Assembly: GCF_014646995.1 (NCBI RefSeq)
Contig: NZ_BMOI01000001.1
Span: forward strand, 459,018 to 523,017
DNA length: 64,000 bases
Origin: Curtobacterium luteum
Lineage (GTDB): Bacteria > Actinomycetota > Actinomycetes > Actinomycetales > Microbacteriaceae
Reading direction: 5' to 3'
Numbering within the stretch: position 1 is the first letter of the stretch; each line of letters opens with the position of its first letter. Positions 38,953-47,657 of this stretch are shown here, piece by piece. A program made the translations under genes and the position numbers. The notes beneath the pieces were generated by a model. The model saw only the letters and a list, made by a program, of their open reading frames with translations, was not told where the DNA came from and searched no databases.

Positions 38953-40808
38953 GCGTCGTCCCCTTCCGTGGTGGTCCAGTTCCGGACCTGGTGGCCGTCG
39001 CCGTGGCCGGTCCAGCCGTCGGCGTGCCGCCACCGCTGCACGCCGTCGTCGACGTCGGGCAGCTCGGTGCTGCCCGGCTCGAGCGTCGCCGCCAGCAGCG
39101 TCGCCGTGTAGGGGCGGTTCGGGCCGCGGAACACCGCCTCGGTCGGACCGACCTCGACGATCCGGCCGCCGGTCATCACCGCGACCCGGTCCGACACCCC
39201 GCGGACGACCGCGAGGTCGTGACTGATGAAGAGGCAGCTCAGACCCCGCTCCCGCTGCAGGTCCGTCAGGAGCGCGAGGATGCCCGCCTGCACCTGGACG
39301 TCGAGTGCCGTGGTGATCTCGTCGGCGATCACCAGACGCGGCTCGGCGGCGAGGGCCCGGGCGATCCCGACACGCTGCCGTTGCCCGCCGGACAGCTGCG
39401 CGGGCAGGCGGTCGGCGAACTCCGGTCCGAGGCCGACCAGGGTGAGGAGCTCCCCGACCCGCTCCCGCGACGACGCCCCGGTGAACAGCCGGAGTGGCCG
39501 GCCGATCGCCGCGCCGACCGTGCGTCGCGGGTTGAGCGACGTGTCCGCGTTCTGGAACACGAGCTGCACCGCGCGGCGGAGCTCGGGCGAGCGCTCGGCC
39601 ACCGGCGCCGCGAGGTCGCCCGAGACGGTGCCGTCATCGAAGGAGAACACGCCGGACTCCGCGGGCACGAGCCCCGCCAGCGCGGTCGCGAGGGTCGACT
39701 TCCCGCTCCCGGACTCGCCCACGACCGCGAGGGTCTCCCGCGGTGCGATCGTGAACGAGACGCCGTCCACGGCGGCCGGCAGGCCACGTCCGTGGCGGAT
39801 CACCAGGTCGTCGGCCGCCACGATCGGACGGACGCCGTCGGGAGGCCCGGTGTGCGTGCCGTCGACCGGGACCGTCCCCGGGACGGTGGCGTCGTCGGCG
39901 GGGCGATCCGTGCCTCCCCCCGCCGGCACGGCCGACCCGCCGCTGACGCGTCGATCCGGGACCGGCGACGCGGGCCCGGGCCGCCGTCCGTCCGGGACCG
40001 CGGACAACAGGGCACGCGTGTAAGGGTGCTGCGGCGCGGCGAAGAGCGCCGCGGTCGCGGCGTGCTCGACGATCGACCCGTCGTGCATGACCGCGATCTC
40101 GTCGGCCATGGCCGACACCACGCCCAGGTCATGGCTCACGAGCAGGACGGCCATGCCGAGCTCGCGGCCGAGGTCCGCGACGAGGTCGAGGACCGCTGCC
40201 TGCGTGACGACGTCGAGCGCCGTGGTCGGCTCGTCGAGCACGAGCACCCGGGGCCGCGCGGCCACGGCCATCGCGATCGCGACTCGCTGCTGCTGACCGC
40301 CCGACAGCTGGTGCGGCCAGCGCCGGACGATCGTCTCCGGCGACGGCAGCCGGACGAGACGGGCGAGTTCGGCGACCCGGTCCGGGCCGTCGGGCTCGCC
40401 GTGCGCCCGGAGGGCCTCGCGGATCTGCTCCCCGATCCGCATCGACGGGGTCAACGCCTGGCCCGCGTTCTGCGCGACCACCGCGACCGTGCCGCCGCGG
40501 AGGGCCCGTCGCCCGGCCACCGACAGGGCGAACACGTCCGCACCGGCCACCCGGACACTGCCGCGCTCGACGACCGAGCCGGCGCGCAGGTGCGCGAGGA
40601 GGGTGCGAGCGACGGTGGACTTGCCGCTGCCGGACTCGCCGACGAGCCCCAGGGTCCGGCCCGCCCGGATCGAGAAGCCCACCCCGCGCACGACGGGGAC
40701 CGTGCGGGCCCCGGCAGCGTACGAGATCGCGAGGTCGTCCACCTGGACCACGGGGACCGCGCCGGCGTCGCCCGCCGCGGTCGAGGTCACGGTCGAGGTG
40801 CTGGTCAT
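38949..40808 (-). CDS. Fused double ABC ATPase (oligopeptide/nickel type)
   Basis: A 619-residue protein with two ABC domains, equal to DppD and DppF fused. Domain 1: Walker A GESGSGKS, signature LSGGQQQRVAIA, Walker B VLVLDEPT. Domain 2: Walker A GESGSGKS, signature LSGGQRQRVGIA, Walker B VIADEITT, where the Glu after the first Asp is conserved. A Pro/Thr/Gly linker of about 60 residues joins them. The C-terminus carries the AVFRGPNRPYT element of this type. ATG at 40808; start and stop overlap the neighbours by 4 bp. Confidence 0.93.
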   Translation of the reverse strand: MTSTSTVTSTAAGDAGAVPVVQVDDLAISYAAGARTVPVVRGVGFSIRAGRTLGLVGESGSGKSTVARTLLAHLRAGSVVERGSVRVAGADVFALSVAGRRALRGGTVAVVAQNAGQALTPSMRIGEQIREALRAHGEPDGPDRVAELARLVRLPSPETIVRRWPHQLSGGQQQRVAIAMAVAARPRVLVLDEPTTALDVVTQAAVLDLVADLGRELGMAVLLVSHDLGVVSAMADEIAVMHDGSIVEHAATAALFAAPQHPYTRALLSAVPDGRRPGPASPVPDRRVSGGSAVPAGGGTDRPADDATVPGTVPVDGTHTGPPDGVRPIVAADDLVIRHGRGLPAAVDGVSFTIAPRETLAVVGESGSGKSTLATALAGLVPAESGVFSFDDGTVSGDLAAPVAERSPELRRAVQLVFQNADTSLNPRRTVGAAIGRPLRLFTGASSRERVGELLTLVGLGPEFADRLPAQLSGGQRQRVGIARALAAEPRLVIADEITTALDVQVQAGILALLTDLQRERGLSCLFISHDLAVVRGVSDRVAVMTGGRIVEVGPTEAVFRGPNRPYTATLLAATLEPGSTELPDVDDGVQRWRHADGWTGHGDGHQVRNWTTTEGDDA

Positions 40809-41698
40809 GCGGCGGCTCCTTGCTTCGCACGGTCGACGCCGAGGGACTTCGCGAGCCCGTCCGCGGCGAGGTTCAGCCCGACCACGAGGGTGGCCAGGGC
40901 GACGATCGGTGCGAGGGTCCCGAGCGGCACGACGGTGAGGGCCGTCCGGTTCTCCTGCACCATGAGACCCCAGTCCGGCGTCGGCGGGTTCGCCCCGAAG
41001 CCGAGGAAGGACAGCGAGGCGACGAGCAGCACGATCCACGAAGCGCGCATCGCGTACTCGACCAGCACGACGTCGAGCACGTTCGGGAGGATCTCGCGGA
41101 ACACGATCGACAGCGGGCGCTCGCCGCGGGCGCGTGCCGCGGTGACGTAGTCCTGCGTGATCACGGTCCTCGCGGCACCGCGGACGACGCGGGTGACCGC
41201 GGGGGCGTACACGACCGTGACGGCGAGCACGATCACCCAGAGTCCGGCGTCGAACACGGTCACGACCACGAGGAGCGCGAGGATCGACGGGACGCTGAGC
41301 AGGGCGTCGACGACCCGCATGACGACCTCGTCGAACCAGTTGTCCGCGTACGCGGTCGTGCAGCCCAGCACGGTCCCGACCGCGACGGCGGTGGTCGTCG
41401 CGAGGAAGGTGACGAGGAGCGCGTACCGGCCGCCGTTCAGGGTGCGGGACAGGACGTCGCGCCCGTACTGGTCGGTGCCGAGCCAGTGCGTCCACGTGGG
41501 TCCGGCGAGCACGTCGGCGGCGTTCGTCGCCACCGGGTCGTGCCCGGCGATCACCGGTGCGAGGAGCGCGAGCACCAGGTGCAGGGCGATCAGCCCCGCA
41601 CCGATCGCGAGGGCGGTGGAGCCCCGGAGCGGCGCGAGCAACCGACCGGTCGTCCCCGGACGGAGCACGCCACGGGGGCGCGGTGTGACGGCGGTCAT
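40805..41698 (-). CDS. ABC transporter permease (DppC type)
   Basis: A 297-residue permease with an N-terminal cytoplasmic stretch, then a membrane helix (ALAIGAGLIALHLVLALLAPVIAG), the WLGTDQYGRDVLSR motif typical of DppC/OppC after helix 1, and the EAA loop EYVTAARARGERPLSIVFREILPNVLD-like VTAARARGERPLSIVFREILPN. Four to five more helices follow. ATG at 41698 overlaps the preceding permease stop. Confidence 0.92.
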   Translation of the reverse strand: MTAVTPRPRGVLRPGTTGRLLAPLRGSTALAIGAGLIALHLVLALLAPVIAGHDPVATNAADVLAGPTWTHWLGTDQYGRDVLSRTLNGGRYALLVTFLATTTAVAVGTVLGCTTAYADNWFDEVVMRVVDALLSVPSILALLVVVTVFDAGLWVIVLAVTVVYAPAVTRVVRGAARTVITQDYVTAARARGERPLSIVFREILPNVLDVVLVEYAMRASWIVLLVASLSFLGFGANPPTPDWGLMVQENRTALTVVPLGTLAPIVALATLVVGLNLAADGLAKSLGVDRAKQGAAA

Positions 41699-42738
41699 GC
41701 TGCGGCCTTCCGGGAGGGTCGGGTCACGGCGCTGCCGGTGCTCCGGCGGCGCACGCGGGTGCGGCGCTGCCGGGTGCGCAGCTTCGGGTCGAGTGCGAGC
41801 GCGACGAGGTCGGCGACGAGGTTGCAGACGACGTAGGCGACGGCGCTCAGGAGCGCGATCGCCTCGATGGTGGGGAGGTCGCGGTCGTACACGGACTCGA
41901 GCATGAGCTTGCCCATGCCCGGGTAGTTGAAGACGTTCTCCACGACGACCACGCCGCCGAGGAGCCACGCGACGTTCAGCGCGATGACGGTCAGGGTGGG
42001 CAGGAGTGCGCTCGGGAGCGCGTGCTTCCACACGACGCGGCGGATCGGCAGGCCCTTCAGCTCCGCGGTGGTCACGAACTCGGACGCCATCACGTCGATC
42101 GTCGACGACCGCGCCGTCCGGACGATGTAGGCCGCCATCGCGAGGGTGAGCACGGTGATCGGCAGCCAGATCGTCGGCAGGAGCTCACCGACGGTCGCGT
42201 CGCTGCCGCGCAGGACGACGGCGGGGAACAGCGGCAGGCCGATGGCGAAGCAGAGCACGAGCACGGTGGCGACCATGAACTCCGGGACGCTCATCACGAC
42301 GAGGCTCACGACCGAGACGACCCGGTCGGTGGTGCGGCCGCGCCGGACACCGGCGACGACGCCGAGGAACAGCGAGAGCGTGACGCCGACGAGCATGGCG
42401 GGCACGGCGATGAGCATGCTGTTCCGGAACGCGGTGAACAGCGTCGGCGCGACGGGCGACCCGCTGACGAGCGAGGTGCCGAAGTCGCCGTGGACCGCGC
42501 CGCCGAGCCACTCGAGGTACCGCAGCCACACGTTCCGGTCGAGGCCGAGCGACGCGCGGAGCTGCTGCACGGCCTCGGGCGTGGCGTTCTGCCCGAGCAG
42601 CTGCTGCGCGACGTCGCCGGGCAGCGCCTGCACCGCGAGGAACACGAACAACGACGCGAGCACCACCGTGAGGACGGCGATCCCGAGTCGGCGGAGGACC
42701 GGGACGAGGACGTCCATCGGTCTGGTGGTGGAGGTCAT
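41695..42738 (-). CDS. ABC transporter permease (DppB type)
   Basis: A 347-residue permease. Residues 14-40 are helix 1 with PGDVAQQLLGQNATPEAVQQLRASLGLD in the external loop, the typical DppB layout. EAA-loop residues VTTAELKGLPIRRVVWKHALPSALLP are seen near residue 225. Six helices overall. The C-terminal 30 residues are Arg-rich. ATG at 42738 overlaps the binding-protein stop. Confidence 0.92.
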   Translation of the reverse strand: MTSTTRPMDVLVPVLRRLGIAVLTVVLASLFVFLAVQALPGDVAQQLLGQNATPEAVQQLRASLGLDRNVWLRYLEWLGGAVHGDFGTSLVSGSPVAPTLFTAFRNSMLIAVPAMLVGVTLSLFLGVVAGVRRGRTTDRVVSVVSLVVMSVPEFMVATVLVLCFAIGLPLFPAVVLRGSDATVGELLPTIWLPITVLTLAMAAYIVRTARSSTIDVMASEFVTTAELKGLPIRRVVWKHALPSALLPTLTVIALNVAWLLGGVVVVENVFNYPGMGKLMLESVYDRDLPTIEAIALLSAVAYVVCNLVADLVALALDPKLRTRQRRTRVRRRSTGSAVTRPSRKAAA

Positions 42739-44336
42739 CGTCGCAGTCCGATCCGGAGCCAGTCGAACTCGAAGCCGTACTCCGAGTAGTTGACGACGTC
42801 CCGGGACAGCCCCACCAGGCGGTCCCCGAACATCGGGGTCATGTCGGCGCCGTCCTCGACGACGAGTCGCTGGGCGTCCTGGTAGAGCGTCAGGCGCTTG
42901 GCGTCGTCCATCTCGGCGCGGGCGTCGTCGAGCAGCGCGTCGAACCGTTCGTTCGACCACGCGCTCTCGTTGTAGGAGGACCCGGACCGGAAGATCTGGT
43001 TCAGCAGCTGGTCGATCGGGCGCCCGGTGAACCAGTAGCTCACCATCAGGGGCTTCTGCATCCAGATCTGCGTGTAGTACGAGTCGGAGCTGGCGTTCTT
43101 CACGGTCAGGCGGATGCCCGCGTCCGCGACGGCGTCACGGTAGGCGACGGCCATCGGGGTGAAGACCGACTCGTAGCTCGACGTGTAGATCGGTGCACGC
43201 AGGTCCGACCGCCCGGCGTCCTTGAGCAGCGCCTTGGCCTTGTCCGGGTCGTACTCGCGGTGGTCGTCCACGAAGGCGGCGAGCTGCGGCGGCACGGGGT
43301 TGTCCCATCCAGGCGAACCGGTGCCCTGCAGCGCGGTCGCCACGATCGCGCGCGGGTCGTACGCGAGCTTCATCGCCCGGCGGACGCGCGGGTCGCGGAA
43401 CTCGTCGCTGGTCGCGAGCATCGGGATCGTGTACCACTGCGCGTTCTCGGAGCGCGCGATCGTCGCCCGGTCGGAGGCCGCGACGACGCGGGCGGTCGCG
43501 AAGTCGAGGTTCGTCTGCGAGATGAGGTCGACCTGCCCGGCGAGCAGCGCGTTCACCCGGGCGGTCGTGTCCTGGACCGAGAAGAAGTCGACGCCGTCGA
43601 GCGCCGGACGCCCGGCGAAGTGGTCGTCGAAGGCCTCGACGCTGCCGGCGCCGGCCGGGGTGAAGGACGACAGCCGGAACGGTCCGGTGCCGATGCCGGT
43701 GCGACTGATGTCCGCGATCGCCGCCGCGGGCACGATGTAGCACTGGTACGCGGTGAGGAGCGACGGGAACTCGGCGTTCGGCTTCGTCAGGGCGAAACGG
43801 AGCGTGTGCGCGTCGACGGCGGTCATCGACCGGGCGTCCATCACCTCGCCGAGGACCCCGGCCTGCGGGCTGGCGGTCTCCTCGTCGAGGATGTGCTGGA
43901 TGCTCGCGATCGCGTCGGCGGCGGTGAACCCGGAGCCGTCGTGGAACCGCACGCCACGGCGCAGGTGGAAGGTCCACTCGGTGCCGTCGGCGTTCGCGGA
44001 CCACTCCTCTGCGAGGTCCGGTACGGTCCGTCCCTGCTCGTCGAGCTTCACCAGCCGGTTGTAGAGCGCGCCGAGGTACTCGTAGGCGGACAGGGACCCG
44101 GCGGAGTCGAGCGTCTCGGCCGCCGACGCCGCCGGACGCGCGACCCGGAGCCGTCCGCCACGCCAGGCGGTCCCGGTGGCCGCGGTTCGCGGGAGGTCTG
44201 CGGGCCCGGCGCTCGCGCCGCTGCTGCAGCCGGTCAGGGCGAGCAGGCCGAGACCGGCGATGCCGGCCGCGCCGGTGAGGAGCGTCCGACGGCTCGGGCC
44301 GCCGTCGTTCCGGGGTTCGTGGACGATGGGCTGCAT
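42735..44336 (-). CDS. ABC transporter substrate-binding lipoprotein (DppA/OppA family)
   Basis: A 533-residue SBP_bac_5 protein. The N-terminus has a twin-Arg-like SRRTLLTGAAGIAGLGLLALTGCSSG, with the lipobox LTGC (Cys near residue 37) for lipid anchoring. The mature protein holds the family marks LVKLDEQGRTVPDLAEEW and WTFHLRRGVRFHDG. It is the first gene of the operon, after which permeases, ATPase, CocE hydrolase and TetR follow with 4-bp overlaps. AGGAGG lies 11 bp before the ATG. Ligand probably a peptide, opine or similar; not certain. Confidence 0.92.
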   Translation of the reverse strand: MQPIVHEPRNDGGPSRRTLLTGAAGIAGLGLLALTGCSSGASAGPADLPRTAATGTAWRGGRLRVARPAASAAETLDSAGSLSAYEYLGALYNRLVKLDEQGRTVPDLAEEWSANADGTEWTFHLRRGVRFHDGSGFTAADAIASIQHILDEETASPQAGVLGEVMDARSMTAVDAHTLRFALTKPNAEFPSLLTAYQCYIVPAAAIADISRTGIGTGPFRLSSFTPAGAGSVEAFDDHFAGRPALDGVDFFSVQDTTARVNALLAGQVDLISQTNLDFATARVVAASDRATIARSENAQWYTIPMLATSDEFRDPRVRRAMKLAYDPRAIVATALQGTGSPGWDNPVPPQLAAFVDDHREYDPDKAKALLKDAGRSDLRAPIYTSSYESVFTPMAVAYRDAVADAGIRLTVKNASSDSYYTQIWMQKPLMVSYWFTGRPIDQLLNQIFRSGSSYNESAWSNERFDALLDDARAEMDDAKRLTLYQDAQRLVVEDGADMTPMFGDRLVGLSRDVVNYSEYGFEFDWLRIGLRR

Positions 44337-44357
44337 TCGGAGTGGCCCCTCCTGGTA

Positions 44358-44375
44358 ATCGTTCCGGTGAACGAT
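44358..44375. promoter_or_regulatory. Candidate TetR operator upstream of the importer operon
   Basis: ATCGTTC-CGGT-GAACGAT is a perfect 7-bp inverted repeat, 22 bp before the binding-protein start, in a relatively AT-rich promoter stretch. It is the only clear palindrome between the divergent genes and a natural site for the operon's own TetR. It could also serve the molybdopterin gene at 44550. Confidence 0.6.
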
Positions 44376-44549
44376 AAGGGAGGTCGGCCGATCCCCCAAG
44401 CCCCCGTCGGAGAGGCATCGGGGCCGGAGGACCCCCGTCGATGCCCGCGGTGTCGCGGAAGCAGCGGGGTCGGTCGAGGCCGTGCGGACGGCCCGAGTGT
44501 TTACCAACCCGTTACATGCAGGGTCGGAGGAGCGCGGGAGGATCGCTGC

Positions 44550-45143
44550 ATGGCGACCTTCACCCGCGGTTTCGGCGGACGACGGCACGAGCGCGACGAC
44601 TCCCGCATCCCACCGGGGCAGACCCTGGTGCAGGACTGGCCCGTCCTCTCCGCCGGCGCCACGCCCGACATCGAGCCGAGCGACTGGTCGTTCTCGATCC
44701 GGACCGAGTCGGGGCTGCACTCGTGGACGTGGGACGAGGTGCACGCGCTCGGGGTCGAGGACGTCACCGTGGACATCCACTGCGTCACCCACTGGACCAA
44801 GCTCGACATGCCCTGGCGCGGGGTCCCGCTCGACCGCCTCTTCGCGGACGTCGAGACCTCGCTGGACTTCTGCATGGTCCACAGCTTCGGCGGCTACACG
44901 ACGAACCTGCCCCTCGACGAGCTCCTGGACGGGCAGTCGTGGATCGCGTTCGAGGCGGACGGCGAGCCCCTCACACCCGAGCACGGCGGCCCGGCCCGCC
45001 TGCTCGTGCCGCACCTGTACTTCTGGAAGAGCGCGAAGTGGGTCCGCGGGATCGTCATGCAGTCCGACGACGAGCCGGGGTTCTGGGAGAACGCGGGCTA
45101 CAACATGCACGGCGATCCCTGGAAGGAAGAGCGGTACTGGTGA
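44550..45143 (+). CDS. Molybdopterin-dependent oxidoreductase (sulfite oxidase-like)
   Basis: A 197-residue protein of the sulfite oxidase/YedY fold. VDIHCVTHWTKLDMPWRGVPL contains the molybdenum-ligating Cys (about residue 78), with SFGGYTTNLPLDELLD, PRL-like PARLLVPHLYFWKSAKWVRGI and EKPGFWE-like DEPGFWENAGYNMHGDPWKEERYW at the C-terminus. It lacks a signal peptide, unlike MsrP, so it is cytoplasmic. ATG at 44550 follows GGGAGG. Its stop overlaps the next gene's GTG, coupling it with a reductase. Confidence 0.87.
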   Translation: MATFTRGFGGRRHERDDSRIPPGQTLVQDWPVLSAGATPDIEPSDWSFSIRTESGLHSWTWDEVHALGVEDVTVDIHCVTHWTKLDMPWRGVPLDRLFADVETSLDFCMVHSFGGYTTNLPLDELLDGQSWIAFEADGEPLTPEHGGPARLLVPHLYFWKSAKWVRGIVMQSDDEPGFWENAGYNMHGDPWKEERYW

Positions 45144-45922
45144 CGCTCCCCGACACCGGCCTGGAGGCACGGATCGCCGCGTCCTCGTCGCCGGCGGTGC
45201 GCAGGCGGCCGGCCTGGCACGCGGCCACGGTCGCGTCGGTCGCCCGGGAGACGCCGAACGCGCGCCGCATCGTCCTCGACGTCCCGACGTGGCCCGGCAA
45301 CGACGCGGGCCAGCACCTCGACCTGCGGCTGACCGCCGAGGACGGCTACCAGGCATCGCGGTCGTACTCGATCGCATCGTCCGGCGACGCCACGCGGGTC
45401 GTCCTCGCTGTCGACCGCGTCGACGGCGGCGAGGTGTCCCCGTTCCTCGTCGACGCGGTCGAGGTCGGCGACGCCCTCGAGGTCCACGGCCCGCTCGGCG
45501 GGTGGTTCGTGTGGCGCCCGGGGACGGAGGACCGACCGGTGCAGCTGATCGCCGGCGGATCCGGCATCGTGCCGCTCGCGGCGATCGCCACCGCCCACGT
45601 CGACGCCGGGGACGCGGCTCCGTTCCGGCTGCTGTACGCCGTCCGCACCCCGGAGGACGTCTTCTTCCGCGACGAGCTCGCCCGTGCGGCCGCGGCCGGC
45701 GTCGCGACGACGGTCGTGCACAGCCGACGGGCGCCCGCAGGGGAACCGGTCGGCCGTCTGACGCGCGAGTCGCTCGCGGCGGCGGTGTTCCCACCCGGTT
45801 CGGGGGCGCTGGTCTACGTCTGCGGGTCGACGCCGTTCGTCGAACAGGTCCTGCGGTGGCTCGGCGAACTCGGCCACGACACCACCGACGTGCGCGCCGA
45901 GCGGTTCGGGGGCAACGGATGA
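45140..45922 (+). CDS. FAD/NAD(P)-binding oxidoreductase (ferredoxin reductase-like)
   Basis: A 260-residue FNR-type reductase. FAD contact RSYSIAS follows the pterin/flavin barrel, the nucleotide-binding loop is GGSGIVPLAAI, and YVCGSTPFVEQVLRWL is the C-terminal NAD(P)-binding Cys-Gly motif. No 2Fe-2S domain is present. Being coupled to the molybdopterin protein, it probably donates electrons to it or accepts them from it. GTG at 45140. Confidence 0.87.
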   Translation: MTLPDTGLEARIAASSSPAVRRRPAWHAATVASVARETPNARRIVLDVPTWPGNDAGQHLDLRLTAEDGYQASRSYSIASSGDATRVVLAVDRVDGGEVSPFLVDAVEVGDALEVHGPLGGWFVWRPGTEDRPVQLIAGGSGIVPLAAIATAHVDAGDAAPFRLLYAVRTPEDVFFRDELARAAAAGVATTVVHSRRAPAGEPVGRLTRESLAAAVFPPGSGALVYVCGSTPFVEQVLRWLGELGHDTTDVRAERFGGNG

Positions 45923-46176
45923 CGGTCGTCGACGGGAACGCCCTGGCCGGCACGCTCGCCGAGCGGCTCGGACCGGATGCGACCACCGCACTCCTGCGGT
46001 GCGCGGGGTGCGGGGGCGGCGGGGTCCTCGCCCGGGCTCGCGTCCACGTGTGCGCGATGGGAGCCGTCGCGCGCTGCCGGGACTGCGACGCCGTCCTGGT
46101 CACCGTGGTCGACGCCCCCGGCCGGCGCTGGGTCGGCTTCCCGGGAGCGCGGGCCTCCTCCACACCGTCCCACTGA
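45919..46176 (+). CDS. Small zinc-ribbon protein
   Basis: An 85-residue protein with the CxxC...C...CxxC pattern (LRCAGCG, HVCAMG, ARCRDCD) of a zinc ribbon. It overlaps the reductase stop by 4 bp (ATGA). The molybdopterin-reductase-ribbon triplet looks like one functional unit; the ribbon may be an assembly or electron-transfer partner. It resembles the DUF6510-type partner of such operons, but that name is from memory and tentative. Confidence 0.75.
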   Translation: MTVVDGNALAGTLAERLGPDATTALLRCAGCGGGGVLARARVHVCAMGAVARCRDCDAVLVTVVDAPGRRWVGFPGARASSTPSH

Positions 46177-46241
46177 GCGCAAGGTCGTCCCGCGTGTCGT
46201 GCGGGAATTGTGCGGGAAACCGCAACGGTGGCCCGGTGACC

Positions 46242-46268
46242 CATCCGGAGTGCGCACGGCTCCGGATG
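46242..46268 (+). terminator. Possible terminator after the molybdopterin operon
   Basis: Nine-base arms CATCCGGAG and CTCCGGATG enclose 9 nt, 65 bp after the zinc-ribbon stop codon. No other gene is seen between 46177 and 46428, so this gap of about 250 bp holds only this and the tRNA terminator. Confidence 0.45.
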
Positions 46269-46428
46269 CTCTCCCGGGCCGACGGACCACCCATCCGTCC
46301 CGGCCCAGGGGCACGGTGGCCCCGACGCCGACGAGCGCGGGCACCCGAATCCTGCGTTCGTCGCGTGTCGCACGGTCGCGACGAACGTCCCGACCCACCG
46401 CCGGCCGCGGTGCCTGCCGCGGTACGAC

Positions 46429-46458
46429 GAAGGCCCCGGTCGGTCGACCGGGGCCTTC
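46429..46458 (-). terminator. Terminator of tRNA-Gly
   Basis: A perfect 13-bp stem (46429-46441 with 46446-46458) with a GGTC loop ends 6 bp after the tRNA 3' end on the reverse strand. Confidence 0.85.
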
Positions 46459-46464
46459 TGTCCG

Positions 46465-46536
46465 AGCGGATGACGAGATTCGAACTCGCGACCCTCACCT
46501 TGGCAAGGTGATGCGCTACCACTGCGCCACATCCGC
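46465..46536 (-). tRNA. tRNA-Gly(GCC)
   Basis: The reverse strand folds to a cloverleaf: acceptor GCGGATG/CATCCGC, D-arm GCGC-AGTGGTA-GCGC, anticodon loop TTGCCAA giving anticodon GCC (Gly), and T-arm with TTCGAAT. Length is 72 nt including the discriminator; CCA is not encoded. A short terminator follows. Confidence 0.95.
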
Positions 46537-46828
46537 GTACCGGTCAAGCGTAACCCCTCCGGGGCACGGCAGCACACCGTCCGGCTCCCTCGGGCGCGTC
46601 GACCCCCTCCAAGTGGGGTAGCCGCGTACCACCTTCTGGGGACGTCCTGGGCGCGCCACGCCGCGGACGTCTCCATAGGCTCGTGGCACACGCACGGGAA
46701 CCCTCCTGGGGAGGTCGGCGACCGGGCGTGCAGGGCCACCGAGGGACCGGTGGCACCTCTGGTCGGAGCCGTTCCACCGACGGCGCAGGACCGACCGTCC
46801 TCATCGCACATCAGGGAGTGGGAGAACC
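46537..46828. other. Gene-free region upstream of the GH16 gene
   Basis: No coding gene is supported in these 292 bp. They must hold the promoters of tRNA-Gly (reverse) and of the GH16 gene (forward). A small CCTCC/GGAGG inverted repeat lies near 46702-46714. I could not assign -10/-35 boxes with confidence. Confidence 0.5.
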
Positions 46829-47590
46829 ATGCGTCAGCAGACCTCGATCCGCGCCGTGCTCGCGGTCGCCGTGCTCGCGGCCGGTCTCGTGATCACGCCC
46901 ATCGGGAGCGCATCGGTCGCGCAGGCCGCCGCCACCGCCGCGCCACGGGGCAACGTCGGGAAGTTCAAGCAGCAGTTCGTCGAGGAGTTCAGGACCACCG
47001 CCAACTGGGGCGGCAAGTTCGCGAGGACGTACGCCGACAGCTGGCAACCGTACCCCGACGGCATGAGCAACATGTACTGGTCGGGCAAGCAGATCCGTTC
47101 CCTGAACGGGCACATGGACGTCTACCTCGACGGCAAGCACGGAGCCGCCGGCACGTTCGGCACCCCCACCGGCGCCTGGGGCCACAAGGGCGGCAAGTTC
47201 AGCGTGCGGGCGAAGGCGACCGGCGGCGTCGGGAACGGTGCCGCGTTCATGCTCTGGCCGACGTCGAACGTGTGGAGCGACGGTGAGATCGACTACCCGG
47301 AGAGCAACTTCGAGGACTCTCCCATGTCGCACCAGCACTCCATGCAGCCCGGCAACGAGGTGATGGCGACCAGCCAGACCACGCGCGCCTCGTGGCGCGA
47401 CTGGCACGTCTACTCGATCGAGTGGATCCCCGGGAAGAGCGTCCGGTACCTCCTCGACGGCAAGGTGATCAGCACGGTCACCTGGGACGTGCCGACCTCC
47501 GCGCACCGGTACATGTTCCAGGTGGGCAACTGGGGCGCCAAGGGCCACCTCTACATCGACTGGGTCTCGACGTACACGTACAGCGGCTGA
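46829..47590 (+). CDS. Secreted GH16 family glycoside hydrolase
   Basis: A 253-residue secreted protein. The signal peptide is MRQQTSIRAVLAVAVLAAGL... ending near AQA (about residue 33). The GH16 active-site motif ExDxxE is EIDYPE with E153 nucleophile, D155 and E158 acid/base, followed by a Trp-rich core (WHVYSIEWIPGKSVRYLLDG) typical of the beta-jelly roll. GH16 enzymes cut beta-1,3/1,4-glucans, agarose-type or xyloglucan polymers; the exact substrate is unknown. ATG at 46829 follows GGGAGTGGGAG. Confidence 0.87.
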   Translation: MRQQTSIRAVLAVAVLAAGLVITPIGSASVAQAAATAAPRGNVGKFKQQFVEEFRTTANWGGKFARTYADSWQPYPDGMSNMYWSGKQIRSLNGHMDVYLDGKHGAAGTFGTPTGAWGHKGGKFSVRAKATGGVGNGAAFMLWPTSNVWSDGEIDYPESNFEDSPMSHQHSMQPGNEVMATSQTTRASWRDWHVYSIEWIPGKSVRYLLDGKVISTVTWDVPTSAHRYMFQVGNWGAKGHLYIDWVSTYTYSG

Positions 47591-47615
47591 CACCGCCTGC
47601 GACGAGGACCGGGAC

Positions 47616-47636
47616 GTTCTTCGTCGATTCTTGGGA
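47616..47636 (+). promoter_or_regulatory. Direct-repeat box 1 upstream of the PAP2-kinase-regulator operon
   Basis: GTTCTTCGTCGATTCTTGGG contains CTTC and CTTGGG 11 bp apart. It lies 21 bp before the GTG of the PAP2 gene, so the transcript would be short-leadered or leaderless. Related boxes are at 50096-50115, 52532-52550 and on the reverse strand at 52494-52514. Confidence 0.55.
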
Positions 47637-47657
47637 CGGGATGGGTGCACTGGACCC

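Noticed and set aside
46242-46268. Riboswitch upstream of the next gene
   Set aside because: Only one simple hairpin, located after an operon and before a reverse-strand tRNA; no aptamer-like conserved sequence.
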